NCBI GenBank assembly: GCA_949296855.1
Contig: CASFRN010000046.1
Coordinates: 1-64,000, forward strand
Direction: 5' to 3'
Source: an uncultured Bacteroides sp.
GTDB lineage: Bacteria; Bacteroidota; Bacteroidia; Bacteroidales; Bacteroidaceae
DNA: 64,000 nt
Positions 18,012 to 26,321 of this stretch are shown in pieces. The notes under the pieces were generated by a model. The model was not told the DNA's origin. It saw only the letters and a list, made by a program, of their open reading frames with translations, and made no database searches. Made by a program: the position numbers and the translations under genes. How positions within the stretch are numbered: position 1 is the stretch's first letter; the number at the start of each line of letters is the position of its first letter.

Positions 18012-18926
18012 CTAGTTGTTGAATTGTTTTGCTATATGATACGCTAACATAACGGGGACTGCATTCCCAATTTGTCTGTATACAGAAGAATTCGTCCCTA
18101 TAAATTTGAAATTGGCAGGGAAGCTTTGAAGTGTTGCCAATTCTCTGCAAGTCATCCTGCGCAGTCCGTTTGGATGAGGAAGAATAACGACGCCTCCACG
18201 GTCATCTCCTCGCGCTGTTATAGTGGGAGCCGGTTTATTATAATCTATAGGCCGATGTCCTATGTAACCGTTGAATGACAATTTGTATTTAGAGTACGTA
18301 TGGTTTAGCATTTCATTAGGTTGATCCGGATCAGGCAAGCTTCCTATCACTTCACCGACAGAAACCCATAAGCGCTTTCCGTCTGCAGGTAATTTAGTAT
18401 GTGTTGGTTCTGGATAAATATAATTGAAATCCACATCATTCCGCACTCCGACAATAATTACCCTTTCTCTTGTTTGGGGAACGCCATAATTTGCGGCATT
18501 AAGTACTTTGAATTGCACTTTATAACTCAGGGAAGAAAAATCTTCAAGAATTTTCCTGAAAGATTCACCTTTGTTCAGCGATAAGATGCCTTTCACGTTT
18601 TCCGCTACGAAAAATTTAGGACGCTTGTCGCGGATGACACGTAACAACTCCTTATACAATACATTCCGCTCGTCTTCGCTATGTCTTTTGGTGTTTGCTA
18701 CAGAAAATCCTTGGCAAGGAAATCCGCCAATAACCATATCGCAGTCTGGTATTTCTGACGAGGGTATTTCCCTTATGTCTTTTTCAACGATATGATTGCC
18801 TATATTATACCTATAAGTAGCTACCGCATCCTTATACAAATCATTGGCCCAAATGATTTTATGTCCAGCTAAAATAAAACCTAAATCCAATCCTCCGGCA
18901 CCGCTGAATAAAGAAACTACTTCCAT
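18012..18926 (-). CDS. DNA C5-cytosine methyltransferase (second gene of R-M module)
   Basis: This 304-aa enzyme has all core C5-MTase motifs: I (FSGAGGLDLGF), IV (GGFPCQGFS, catalytic Cys71), VI (AENVKG), VIII (RERVIIVG) and X (QIGNAVPV). It transfers methyl from S-adenosylmethionine to cytosine C5 within the recognition site. It is clearly related to the neighbouring methyltransferase but differs in the target-recognition region between motifs VIII and IX. It lies 5 bases after that gene and 1 base before the HNH nuclease. It probably protects one strand of an asymmetric site. Confidence 0.96.
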   Translation of the reverse strand: MEVVSLFSGAGGLDLGFILAGHKIIWANDLYKDAVATYRYNIGNHIVEKDIREIPSSEIPDCDMVIGGFPCQGFSVANTKRHSEDERNVLYKELLRVIRDKRPKFFVAENVKGILSLNKGESFRKILEDFSSLSYKVQFKVLNAANYGVPQTRERVIIVGVRNDVDFNYIYPEPTHTKLPADGKRLWVSVGEVIGSLPDPDQPNEMLNHTYSKYKLSFNGYIGHRPIDYNKPAPTITARGDDRGGVVILPHPNGLRRMTCRELATLQSFPANFKFIGTNSSVYRQIGNAVPVMLAYHIAKQFNN

Positions 18927-18931
18927 ATTTT

Positions 18932-19867
18932 TTATAATGATATTATTTTTTCAATCCGTACCAATTCGTTCCCTAATAATTTGGCAAACTCTACAGGAAC
19001 CGCATTCCCTATTTGTCTGTAACAACTTCCCATTTTTCCGATGAATACAAAATCCTCGGGAAAAGTTTGGATGACAGCACTTTCGCGGATGGTTAAACGT
19101 CTTTTCCCGTTATAATGCGGTATAGCGCATACACCTCCTTTTCCATTGCCACGTGCTAAAATGGTTGGCGAAGGTTTGTCTGGATCTGTTGGCCTGTGTC
19201 CTGTATAATTCCGTGGAGCAAGTTTATAGTTTGAACCGCAATTGTTAGGGTCTTCTTTTTTTATGCGTTGGGGAAGGTCGTCAATAGCCTCTTTAATCGT
19301 TTTCCAACAACGTGCCCCATTGCCGTTTCTTGAATGAGTCGGCTTGGGGAATTCATATATCATCTTTTCCCCGAAATCTTTTCTTTGCCCTATGAATATG
19401 ACTCTCTCACGATGTTGGGGAATTCCATAATCCGCCATATTGACTTTATGTAGTTCAACGCGAAAACCAGCGTCGTTAAAGTCTTTCACAATCTGTTCCG
19501 CCACGCTTCCTTTTCCTAAGCTTAATATGCCTTTTACATTTTCGGCTATGAAAAACTTTGGTTGCTTAACTTTTATAATCCTATAAAAAAATGTATATAA
19601 CGAGTTTCTTTCGTCGGAAATATCCCGTTTGCGGTTGGCCATGGAAAAGCCTTGGCAAGGAAATCCTCCGACCACTACGTCTGCATCAGGAATAGTGGAA
19701 ACATCTATATCCTTTATGTCTGCATGAACAATATGTCTGCCTATGTTCATTTTATAAGTAGCCACGGCATCTGCATCTATGTCATTAGCCCATACAATGT
19801 CATTCCCTGCTAACTGTAGCCCTAAATCCAATCCTCCGGCACCGCTGAAAAGTGAAATTACAGTCAT
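18932..19867 (-). CDS. DNA C5-cytosine methyltransferase (first gene of R-M module)
   Basis: This 311-aa enzyme starts at MTVISLFSGAGGLDLG. Motif IV GGFPCQGFSMANRK carries catalytic Cys71; AENVKG, RERVIFIG and QIGNAVPV follow. An in-frame ATG 21 bases upstream exists, but AAAGGA sits 5 bases before the ATG at 19867, which decides the start. It is a paralogue of the next gene and not a duplicate: many residues differ between PCQ and the C-terminus. It is the first gene of the three-gene operon methyltransferase, methyltransferase, HNH nuclease. Making methyltransferases before the nuclease fits host protection. Confidence 0.95.
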   Translation of the reverse strand: MTVISLFSGAGGLDLGLQLAGNDIVWANDIDADAVATYKMNIGRHIVHADIKDIDVSTIPDADVVVGGFPCQGFSMANRKRDISDERNSLYTFFYRIIKVKQPKFFIAENVKGILSLGKGSVAEQIVKDFNDAGFRVELHKVNMADYGIPQHRERVIFIGQRKDFGEKMIYEFPKPTHSRNGNGARCWKTIKEAIDDLPQRIKKEDPNNCGSNYKLAPRNYTGHRPTDPDKPSPTILARGNGKGGVCAIPHYNGKRRLTIRESAVIQTFPEDFVFIGKMGSCYRQIGNAVPVEFAKLLGNELVRIEKIISL

Positions 19868-19988
19868 ATTTCCTTTATTTCGAATCATATATTATCATAA
19901 ATGCACATTGAATTAATCTGCAAAGATATAAAAACTCATTTTTTTGGTAAAGAGAATAATGATAAAATTAGGAAGAAAAAATAGTTTC

Positions 19989-20173
19989 CTCCCGCTTTGA
20001 TTAATATGGATGCCCGTAATCAACCGGGAGATAGGATGTTTTGCCGGATGTGGTAAGCTGTATGGTTGAATGCATTCAATTGCGTGGAGAATCCTGTATA
20101 ATCAGGACTGTTGTCCTGGTGAGTCATGACTCCAGTCCCATACTGTTAGGACTGCAATCCTGGCTGTATGGGA
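19989..20173. other. Dyad-rich gene-free stretch upstream of the R-M module
   Basis: The 470-base gap 19868-20337 holds no credible gene. It does hold four dyads: CTCCCG..TTGATTA (19989-20003) pairing with TAATCAA.CGGGAG (20017-20030); CAGGAC-TGTT-GTCCTG (20103-20118); the perfect palindrome GAGTCATGACTC (20121-20132); and TCCCATAC (20136-20143) with GTATGGGA (20166-20173), enclosing AGGACTGCAATCCT. They could be protein-binding sites, a structured RNA, or the scar of an inserted element. Confidence 0.6.
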
Positions 20174-20255
20174 TTGGGGGAGGATTCAGACGGATAGGAC
20201 GGAGCAGTCGCTTGGCCTTGCAATAGCGGTTATAAGCGTAATTAATTTGCCATTC

Positions 20256-20288
20256 TTTGTTCTTTATTTTAAAAAATGATTATCTTTG
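20256..20288 (+). promoter_or_regulatory. Promoter of the XRE-cupin/acyl-CoA synthetase genes
   Basis: TTTG at 20256-20259 and TATCTTTG at 20281-20288 (21-base spacer) match the Bacteroidetes consensus. The start codon follows at 20338. This placement excludes the upstream in-frame ATG at 20257 as the start. Confidence 0.75.
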
Positions 20289-20337
20289 CGACCGTATCAA
20301 ATTGAATGTCAAACATAACAACAAAAACACGTATACT

Positions 20338-20913
20338 ATGGACCGCACAAATGTTATCGGTGAAAAGATAAAAGCATTGCGAACAACAAAAGAAATCAGT
20401 ATAGACGAACTTGCCGAACGCACAGGATTGTCGGCAGAACAAATCGAACGCATCGAACAGAACATTGACATCCCTTCACTGGCTCCGCTCTTGAAACTGG
20501 CGCGCGCGCTGGGAGTCCGCTTGGGCACTTTCCTGGATGACCAGAACGATGAAGCGGGCCCCGTCATCTGCCGGCGCGGGGAAGCGGACGACACCATCAG
20601 CTTCTCGAACAACGCCACTAACGCCCGCCAGCACATGCATTACCATTCGCTTTCGCGGAGCAAGGCAGACCGCCACATGGAACCGTTCATCATCGACATC
20701 GACGCGAACAAGGACGCGTTTACGCTCTCGGCGCACGAAGGGGAGGAATTCATTATGGTGCTGAAAGGAATGCTGGAAATCAATTACGGCAAATACACTT
20801 ACATCCTGGAAGAAGGGGACACGATTTATTACGATTCCATCGTGCCGCATCACGTACACGCTTACGAAGGGCAAGCCGCCCAGATTCTGGCGGTAATCTA
20901 TACGCCGGTTTAA
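20338..20913 (+). CDS. XRE-family regulator with C-terminal cupin domain
   Basis: This 191-aa protein has an N-terminal helix-turn-helix (about 8-63, with LAERTGLSAEQIERIEQ as the HTH) and a C-terminal cupin barrel (about 105-190; HAYEG and GEEFIMVLKGMLEI are typical). This PuuR/SutR-like class senses a small molecule through the cupin and controls adjacent metabolic genes. The start at 20338 is set by the promoter boxes ending at 20288. The next gene in the same direction is an acyl-CoA synthetase, a pairing that suggests control of acyl-CoA synthesis or self-control; this is inferred from position. Confidence 0.92.
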   Translation: MDRTNVIGEKIKALRTTKEISIDELAERTGLSAEQIERIEQNIDIPSLAPLLKLARALGVRLGTFLDDQNDEAGPVICRRGEADDTISFSNNATNARQHMHYHSLSRSKADRHMEPFIIDIDANKDAFTLSAHEGEEFIMVLKGMLEINYGKYTYILEEGDTIYYDSIVPHHVHAYEGQAAQILAVIYTPV

Positions 20914-20926
20914 CACTTGGTATATG

Positions 20927-21022
20927 TTTCACCACAGATTACACAGATTAAAATAATTATTTTATATTCACCATTAGAAGACACGGAGATTATTAATTCA
21001 ATCTGTGTAATCTGTGGTGAAA
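20927..21022. repeat. Long perfect inverted repeat, CACAGATTA family
   Basis: A 23-base arm beginning TTTCACCACAGATTACACAG (20927-20949) is the exact reverse complement of 21000-21022. The 50-base loop is AT-rich. Each arm is built from repeats of about 10 bases (CACAGATTA). The same family occurs at 57041, 58570, 59865 and 62939. Confidence 0.9.
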
Positions 21023-21035
21023 AACTCAAGAACTT

Positions 21036-22688
21036 ATGTTACAACTCTCAGAACGAACACTGGGCGACTGGCTGGAGCATTGGGCTGCCGTGTCGCCGGA
21101 TAAAGAATACTTGGTCTATTCCGACCGCAACCTGCGCTTTACGTGGAGCCAGTTCAACCGCCGTGTGGACAACATGGCGAAGGGGCTGCTCGCCATCGGC
21201 GTGACCCACGGCACACACGTGGGGATTTGGGCGAAGAACGTGCCCGACTGGCTGACTTTCCTCTACGCTTGTGCCAAGATAGGCGCCGTAGCCGTTACGG
21301 TGAACACCAACTACAAGCAAGCCGAGCTGGAGTATTTGTGCGAAAACTCAGACATGCACACCCTCTGCATCGTAGACGGGGAAAGGGACAGCAATTTTGT
21401 GGAAATGACCTACACCATGCTGCCCGAACTGAAAACCTTCGAGCGCGGGCACATGAAGAGCAAGCGTTTCCCCCACATGCGCAACGTCATCTACATCGGA
21501 CAGGAGAAATACCGTGGGATGTATAACACGGCTGAAATCCTCTTGTTAGGGAACAACATCGAGGACGAGGTGTTAGCGGAAGCGAAAAAGAAGGTGAATT
21601 GCCACGATACGGTGAACATGCAATACACTTCGGGGACGACCGGCTTCCCTAAAGGCGTGATGCTGACCCATTATAATATCGCCAACAACGGATTCCTGAC
21701 CGGAGAGCACATGAAGTTCACCCAAGACGACAAGTTGTGCGTATGCGTCCCCTTGTTCCATTGCTTCGGCGTGGTGCTTGCCACGATGAACTGCCTCACC
21801 CACGGGTGTACGGAAGTGATGGTAGAGCGTTTCGACCCGTTAGTGGTATTAGCGTCCGTTCATAAGGAACGTTGCACGGCACTCTACGGCGTGCCCACGA
21901 TGTTCATCGCCGAGCTGAACCACCCGATGTTCGACTTGTTCGACCTGACCTGCCTGCGCACGGGCATCATGGCGGGGTCGCTCTGCCCGGTGGAACTGAT
22001 GAAGCAGGTGGAAGAAAAGATGCACATGCGCGTAACCAGCGTGTACGGGCTGACCGAGACTTCGCCGGGCATGACGCATAGCCGCATAGACGACCCTGCC
22101 GAAGTGCGCTACAACACCGTAGGGCATGACTTCGAGTTTACCGAAGTGAAGGTCATCGACCCCGATACGGGCGAGGAATGCCCCGTAGGCGTGCAAGGCG
22201 AGATGTGCAACCGGGGGTATAACAACATGAAGGGCTATTACAAGAACCCGCAAGCCACCGCCGAAGTGATAGACAAGAACGGATTCCTCCATTCGGGCGA
22301 CTTGGGCGTGAAGGACGCAGACGGGAACTACCGCATCACGGGGCGCATCAAGGACATGATTATCCGCGGCGGCGAGAACATCTACCCGCGCGAGATAGAA
22401 GAGTTCCTCTACCAGATGCCGGGCATCAAGGACGTGCAGGTAGCCGGAGTGCCGTCGAAGAAATACGGCGAAGCGGTGGGCGCGTTCATCATCCTGCACG
22501 AAGGATACACGATGAACGAGTTCGACGTGCGCGAGTTCTGCGAAGGCAAGATAGCCCGCTATAAAATTCCGAAATACATCTTCTTCGTGAAAGAATTCCC
22601 CATGACGGGAAGCGGGAAGATACAGAAGTTCAAGCTGAAAGAACTGAGCCTGAAGCTTTGCGAGGAGCAAGGGATTGAAATCATTTAG
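21036..22688 (+). CDS. AMP-dependent acyl-CoA synthetase
   Basis: This 550-aa ANL-superfamily enzyme has the P-loop-like [12 protein letters not shown] (A3), YGLTETSP (A5), HSGDLG (A7), [20 protein letters not shown] (A8) and a terminal GSGKIQK with the adenylation Lys. It activates a carboxylic acid as the acyl-AMP and transfers it to CoA. Closest in style to medium/long-chain fatty acyl-CoA ligases; the exact chain length is not evident. It is intact and ends in TAG at 22686. It follows the XRE-cupin regulator, with a long inverted repeat in the 122-base gap. Confidence 0.94.
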   Translation: MLQLSERTLGDWLEHWAAVSPDKEYLVYSDRNLRFTWSQFNRRVDNMAKGLLAIGVTHGTHVGIWAKNVPDWLTFLYACAKIGAVAVTVNTNYKQAELEYLCENSDMHTLCIVDGERDSNFVEMTYTMLPELKTFERGHMKSKRFPHMRNVIYIGQEKYRGMYNTAEILLLGNNIEDEVLAEAKKKVNCHDTVNMQYTSGTTGFPKGVMLTHYNIANNGFLTGEHMKFTQDDKLCVCVPLFHCFGVVLATMNCLTHGCTEVMVERFDPLVVLASVHKERCTALYGVPTMFIAELNHPMFDLFDLTCLRTGIMAGSLCPVELMKQVEEKMHMRVTSVYGLTETSPGMTHSRIDDPAEVRYNTVGHDFEFTEVKVIDPDTGEECPVGVQGEMCNRGYNNMKGYYKNPQATAEVIDKNGFLHSGDLGVKDADGNYRITGRIKDMIIRGGENIYPREIEEFLYQMPGIKDVQVAGVPSKKYGEAVGAFIILHEGYTMNEFDVREFCEGKIARYKIPKYIFFVKEFPMTGSGKIQKFKLKELSLKLCEEQGIEII

Positions 22689-22732
22689 CAAGTTAATAGT
22701 GAATAATGAATAGTTAACTTGTTACGGGGCTA

Positions 22733-22870
22733 TCTCAAAATAGAAATAGAATTTTATTTTGTCATCTAAGGGAACGTAGTGAAGGATCTCGAAAGCACAA
22801 GCGGATGCACACGAGATTCTTCACTTCGTTCAGAATGACATTACTTTTTGATAGTTAAAATTCATTTTTG
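22733..22870. repeat. Inverted repeat of the TGTCATTCTGAGC family, copy 1
   Basis: This lies in the 248-base gap after the acyl-CoA synthetase. The left arm (22760-22791) and right arm (22812-22840) are imperfect reverse complements built around AGTGAAGGATCTCG and CGAGATTCTTCACT. Outer CTCAAAAT-type motifs flank them. A second copy lies at 61382-61520. Confidence 0.75.
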
Positions 22871-22936
22871 ATATATCCTTGTGACAAGAATATGTTTTTC
22901 GTTTGCCGTTATTAGCTATTCATTGTTAATTATTAA

Positions 22937-23641
22937 CTACTTCACGATTTTCACCAGCAAAGTCTTTCCTGCCGGCCTGCCTTTCATGTCAAACGATTCG
23001 GATTTCACCAACCCGATGCCTTCGGCATACCATTCGTTGATGCGGTGGGTGGTGGTCTTCAGCAAGACTTTCGTGCGCTTCAGGTATGAAATCTTGATGC
23101 AATCGAACTTGCCGGCGGTAGTGCTTACCCGTTCTTCTCCCATATAGGCGGCACCCGATATCGTGGTTTCGTTTTTCAGCATATTTACGATAAGCGAATA
23201 CGAACGGTCGGGCATACTCTCGCCTGCTTTTGCATTCCGCTTGAGAATCAACGAATTATCACCCTTAAACTTCAACTCCTCTTGCATGGCTGCACGTGCC
23301 GCGGTATTGTATTTGGCAGGGTCGGAATCGGAGTCGATATACGGTCCGAACACCAAATCTTCCACACAAACCGTCTGATTCCCGTCATAATTCCAGTCGA
23401 ATCGGGTATAGCTGGTGTTCCCCTTCAGCTTGTTGGTCACAATCTTATTCACGTATGCCGCCGATAAGTTATTCCCGTCTCTCCCGACATATCCTACTAC
23501 AGCCGTCTCGTTCGATACGCTTTGCCCCGCTTCATCGTAGTTGACATAGTGCAGTTCGGTCCCTTCCGCCGTGCAGAAATATTGTGCGTGCAAGCCGTGG
23601 TAGGCCCACATTGCCCATACAAATAAAAGTAGTTTTTTCAT
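22937..23641 (-). CDS. Exported protein, DUF3108/TapB-like
   Basis: This 234-aa protein has a signal peptide (residues 1-19, cut near HAQ). The mature part is beta-rich with no membrane helix. The closing section (AGKFDCIKISYLK...INEWYAEGIGLVKSESFDMKG) resembles the DUF3108/TapB-like fold seen in many Bacteroidetes exported proteins: a statement that a value was extracted, then EWYAEGIGLVK. Function is unknown; it is probably periplasmic. It is divergent from the TPR gene. A -7 box TAAGTTTG reads into it on the minus strand (23678 to 23671). Confidence 0.75.
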   Translation of the reverse strand: MKKLLLFVWAMWAYHGLHAQYFCTAEGTELHYVNYDEAGQSVSNETAVVGYVGRDGNNLSAAYVNKIVTNKLKGNTSYTRFDWNYDGNQTVCVEDLVFGPYIDSDSDPAKYNTAARAAMQEELKFKGDNSLILKRNAKAGESMPDRSYSLIVNMLKNETTISGAAYMGEERVSTTAGKFDCIKISYLKRTKVLLKTTTHRINEWYAEGIGLVKSESFDMKGRPAGKTLLVKIVK

Positions 23642-23765
23642 GTTATGTCCCTTTTTTTTCTATTACGCCGCAAACTTACAAATTTCTTTCCAGCAAACAT
23701 ACGTGTGTACTTGATTTTATCTAAATTTGCAATAAAACAGTTTAATTCTAAAAACACGAAAAGAC

Positions 23766-24686
23766 ATGGGTTTATTATCAGCACTCTTCGGCGGAGGAAA
23801 GCCGGAAGGGAATCAACGGGAAGAACAGGAGCGGAAGAATTTCGATATCTTGAAGTACGACGGTATCCGTGCGCGTAACATGAACCAGCTGGAGTATGCG
23901 GCCAAGTGCCTGGAGCAGGCGTCCGCGCTCCGCGACGATGCCGAAACGCTCCGGTTTCTTGCGGATGTGTATGTAAAGATGAACCGCATAGCCGGCGCGC
24001 GGGTTGTGTTGGATAAGTTGAAGGCATTGGATGCCGGGAATGTGCGGGTTTTGCTGACTTTGGCGCGCGTTTGCCATATGCAGGAAGATTACGGGGGGAT
24101 GCATGCGGCCTGTCTGCTGGCCATAGGGCAGGACGCGGAGAATGCCGAAGCTTATTACTTGGCGGCTAAGGCCGAGCACGGGTTGCATAATGACCTGCAG
24201 GCCATCGTGATGTCTACGAAGGCTCTTGCCTTGGACGAAAGCTTCCTCCCTGCTTACCAATTCCGTGCCGAGGTGTTATGGGGGATGCGGCAGGCCAAGG
24301 AAGCCTTGGAAGACATCGATAAGATATTGGCGTCCGATCCGGAGGAAGAGGACGCGTTGTTGCTGAAGGGGACGATAGAAGCGGCGCTTGGGAATGCCAC
24401 CGGTGCTTGCGCTTGCCTGGATAAGGTGACGGAAGTCAATCCTTTCAACGAAAAGGCGTATCTGCTGAAAGGCGGAATGCTTTGCGAGGAAGGGGCGTTC
24501 GGGAAAGCCCTGGAAGTGTACACCGAAGCTTTGGAACTGATGCCCGGCAATGCCGCGCTTTATCAGGGGCGCGGACGTGCGCGTTTGTTGGCAGGGGATA
24601 AGGACGGTTCCGTAGAAGACATGAAAAAAGCCATTGAGTTGGATCCGGAAAGCGGGCGGAGCTTTAATGGAGAGTTCAAGAACTGA
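23766..24686 (+). CDS. Tetratricopeptide-repeat protein
   Basis: This 306-aa protein consists of about seven TPR-like helical hairpins (for example ALYQGRGRARLLAGDKDGSV and AYLLKGGMLCEEGAFGKALE) after a short Gly-rich N-terminus. There is no signal peptide. TPR arrays bind other proteins; no partner can be named. A -7 box TAAATTTG (23722-23729) lies 36 bases upstream of the ATG. It is a stand-alone gene, followed by tRNA-Trp on the other strand. Confidence 0.88.
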   Translation: MGLLSALFGGGKPEGNQREEQERKNFDILKYDGIRARNMNQLEYAAKCLEQASALRDDAETLRFLADVYVKMNRIAGARVVLDKLKALDAGNVRVLLTLARVCHMQEDYGGMHAACLLAIGQDAENAEAYYLAAKAEHGLHNDLQAIVMSTKALALDESFLPAYQFRAEVLWGMRQAKEALEDIDKILASDPEEEDALLLKGTIEAALGNATGACACLDKVTEVNPFNEKAYLLKGGMLCEEGAFGKALEVYTEALELMPGNAALYQGRGRARLLAGDKDGSVEDMKKAIELDPESGRSFNGEFKN

Positions 24687-24755
24687 TTCGGATGGAAAAA
24701 TGGGGGAAGGGCGGCGCTATTCTTGGCTCATCCCCTCCCCCTCGGATGCACGATG

Positions 24756-24828
24756 CACGGGAAGAGAGGCTCGAACTCCCGACACTCGGTTTTGGAGACC
24801 GATGCTCTACCAACTGAGCTATTCCCGT
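24756..24828 (-). tRNA. tRNA-Trp (anticodon CCA)
   Basis: Read on the minus strand, it folds into a full cloverleaf of 73 bases: acceptor stem ACGGGAA/TTCCCGT, D-arm AGCTCAGTTGGTAGAGC, anticodon stem TCGGT/ACCGA with loop CTCCAAA (anticodon CCA), T-arm with GTTCGAG, and discriminator G. The terminal CCA is not encoded, as is usual in Bacteroidetes. Confidence 0.97.
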
Positions 24829-24840
24829 GTTTAACGAGTG

Positions 24841-24871
24841 CAAAGGTACGATATTTTTTGATTCTTCCAAA
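24841..24871 (-). promoter_or_regulatory. Promoter of tRNA-Trp
   Basis: On the minus strand TTTG (24871-24868), a 19-base spacer and TACCTTTG (24848-24841) match the Bacteroidetes consensus exactly. Transcription would begin about 6 bases before the tRNA 5' end. Confidence 0.85.
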
Positions 24872-24899
24872 TCCTTTTGCCGTTTTTTATGCGTAATCG

Positions 24900-25481
24900 T
24901 TATAAAAGTCCGATTTCTTCGAACATTATCCGGTAGGTTTCGGCTTTTTTCTCCAATTTGAGCGGATAAGCGCGGCTGGAAGAAGGCATCCGGTAGAGGT
25001 GAAGCCGGCGGTCTTCGTATTCGAATCCGCTTTTGCTTCCTACGGACGGCTTTTCGATGTGCATTTGCGTACAAATCGTATCGGTGGCTTTTTCTCCGGT
25101 AGTGGTTATTGCCCGGCATACGGGGAGTTGCTTCAAAAGCAAACCGATGTCGGTAGGCTCCACAATTTCCAAGAACTTGTCTGAAGCATTGTTTTGCAGG
25201 CGTTTCACTACACATGCCGTATCGTAGAGCGCAATCCCTTTTTCTTTCAGGAAGTCGATGATGCGCTCTTTGTCGAATGCTTTTTTGTCTGGTACGACAA
25301 AATAGTCTTTCTGATTGAAAAAGACCAGCCCGAAGATGCGCCACATGTCATTGCTCCAGTTCGGATAAAAGAAATCCATGCTCCAGCGTTTCTTTTGGGG
25401 CGGGAAACTTCCTAACATCAGCAAGATAGCGTTGCCGGGAAGAAAGGGTTCCAGCGGGTGGTTTTCTGTTAAACCGCTCAT
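24900..25481 (-). CDS. Uracil-DNA glycosylase family (Mug-like) protein
   Basis: This 193-aa protein has the UDG-superfamily layout: motif 1 region LLMLGSFPPQ near residue 20 (water-activating loop) and motif 2 region YRMPSSSRAY near the C-terminus (base-flip loop). Members remove uracil or mispaired bases from DNA, or have diverged functions. The motif 1 residues differ from classical Ung (GQDPYH), so the exact lesion is unclear. The ATG overlaps the stop of the upstream gene by 4 bases (ATGA type), so the two are translationally coupled. Confidence 0.8.
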   Translation of the reverse strand: MSGLTENHPLEPFLPGNAILLMLGSFPPQKKRWSMDFFYPNWSNDMWRIFGLVFFNQKDYFVVPDKKAFDKERIIDFLKEKGIALYDTACVVKRLQNNASDKFLEIVEPTDIGLLLKQLPVCRAITTTGEKATDTICTQMHIEKPSVGSKSGFEYEDRRLHLYRMPSSSRAYPLKLEKKAETYRIMFEEIGLL

Positions 25482-26104
25482 TGTTCTTTGGGTTTCGGTT
25501 CTTTCTTGGCTAATACGACGACGTTGTAGACGTATTCCACCATCCAGCTTTCGCTATATCCTAATGCGTGTTGGTACTGGCGGATGTTGAGGCAGGTCTT
25601 ACGCACACTGTCGTCTTTCCATGTTGTCTTGGTCAGGATGTCATGCACGGTTTTTTCGGTCATGCCGCGCAATGCTTTATTGAAAATGCGTGGCATACGG
25701 AATTTCCATTGCATCAAGTTGCCCACCACCATCATCAGGTCTTGGCTGAAGCCTTGGAACATGAACAAGTAGTTTTGGATAGCGTTCACGTTCTTGCAAT
25801 GTTTTTTGATAGAAGCGTCTATCTCTTTAAAGAAGAAATCATTGATGCCATAGATGTCGGTCAGCATCTTTTTGCATCGCGAACGCTCTGCCACGCCTAA
25901 CTTGTTGTTTTGGGTCGGGATTTTCAAAGTGCGTTTGAATACCGCCATGTCGGGCAGGGCATTGATGTTGCTGATGCCCAATTGTGCAGCCATGACCGCT
26001 TGATAATACACTCGTATCAGGGTCATGAAGTCTTCCATGCCGCCTACTTTTGCGCCTTCGTCTTCAGCTTTTTTTCTGCCGAATAATTTAGAGAATATGC
26101 TCAT
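25478..26104 (-). CDS. Conserved protein of unknown function
   Basis: This 208-aa, mainly helical, Lys-rich cytoplasmic protein starts MSIFSKLFGRKK. I see no known catalytic motif, signal peptide or membrane helix. MEDFMTLIRVYYQAVMAAQLGISNINALPDM and YLFMFQGFSQDLMMVVGNL stand out as amphipathic helices. It is coupled (4-base overlap) to the UDG-like gene downstream, so a link to nucleic acids is possible but unproven. Upstream is the 700-base regulatory region of the polysaccharide locus, read in the opposite direction. Confidence 0.75.
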   Translation of the reverse strand: MSIFSKLFGRKKAEDEGAKVGGMEDFMTLIRVYYQAVMAAQLGISNINALPDMAVFKRTLKIPTQNNKLGVAERSRCKKMLTDIYGINDFFFKEIDASIKKHCKNVNAIQNYLFMFQGFSQDLMMVVGNLMQWKFRMPRIFNKALRGMTEKTVHDILTKTTWKDDSVRKTCLNIRQYQHALGYSESWMVEYVYNVVVLAKKEPKPKEQ

Positions 26105-26175
26105 ACTGTTATTTTATAATGATTTAACTTGGGGACAAAGATAAAACAAAAAATGAATATCCGCAAATAATCCAA

Positions 26176-26257
26176 TGTAGGGGCGGGGTTTGCCCGCCCG
26201 GATACATCAACGGATATATCTGTGGATGCATTCGGGCAGGCAAACCCTGCCCCTACA
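26176..26257. repeat. Inverted repeat of the GTAGGGGCGGGGTTTGCC type
   Basis: Two 25-base arms (26176-26200 and 26233-26257) beginning TGTAGGGGCGGG and ending CTGCCCCTACA form a long hairpin with a 32-base loop. It is GC-rich in an AT-rich gap. It lies between the divergent hypothetical gene and the invertible segment. Its translation would give a short Gly/Pro-rich peptide, which I judge not to be a gene. Confidence 0.85.
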
Positions 26258-26321
26258 AGCAATTTGGCGAAATACGGACATTCATAAAACAAAAAGTGGA
26301 ATAGCCGGATAACTTGGGGTG

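Noticed and set aside
16793..20337. Prophage or integrative element carrying the R-M genes
   Set aside because: No integrase, transposase, att repeats or phage genes are visible; only composition and dyads suggest transfer.
26101..26292. 63-aa minus-strand frame across the GC-rich hairpin
   Set aside because: Coding comes from the inverted repeat; no ribosome-binding site or family.
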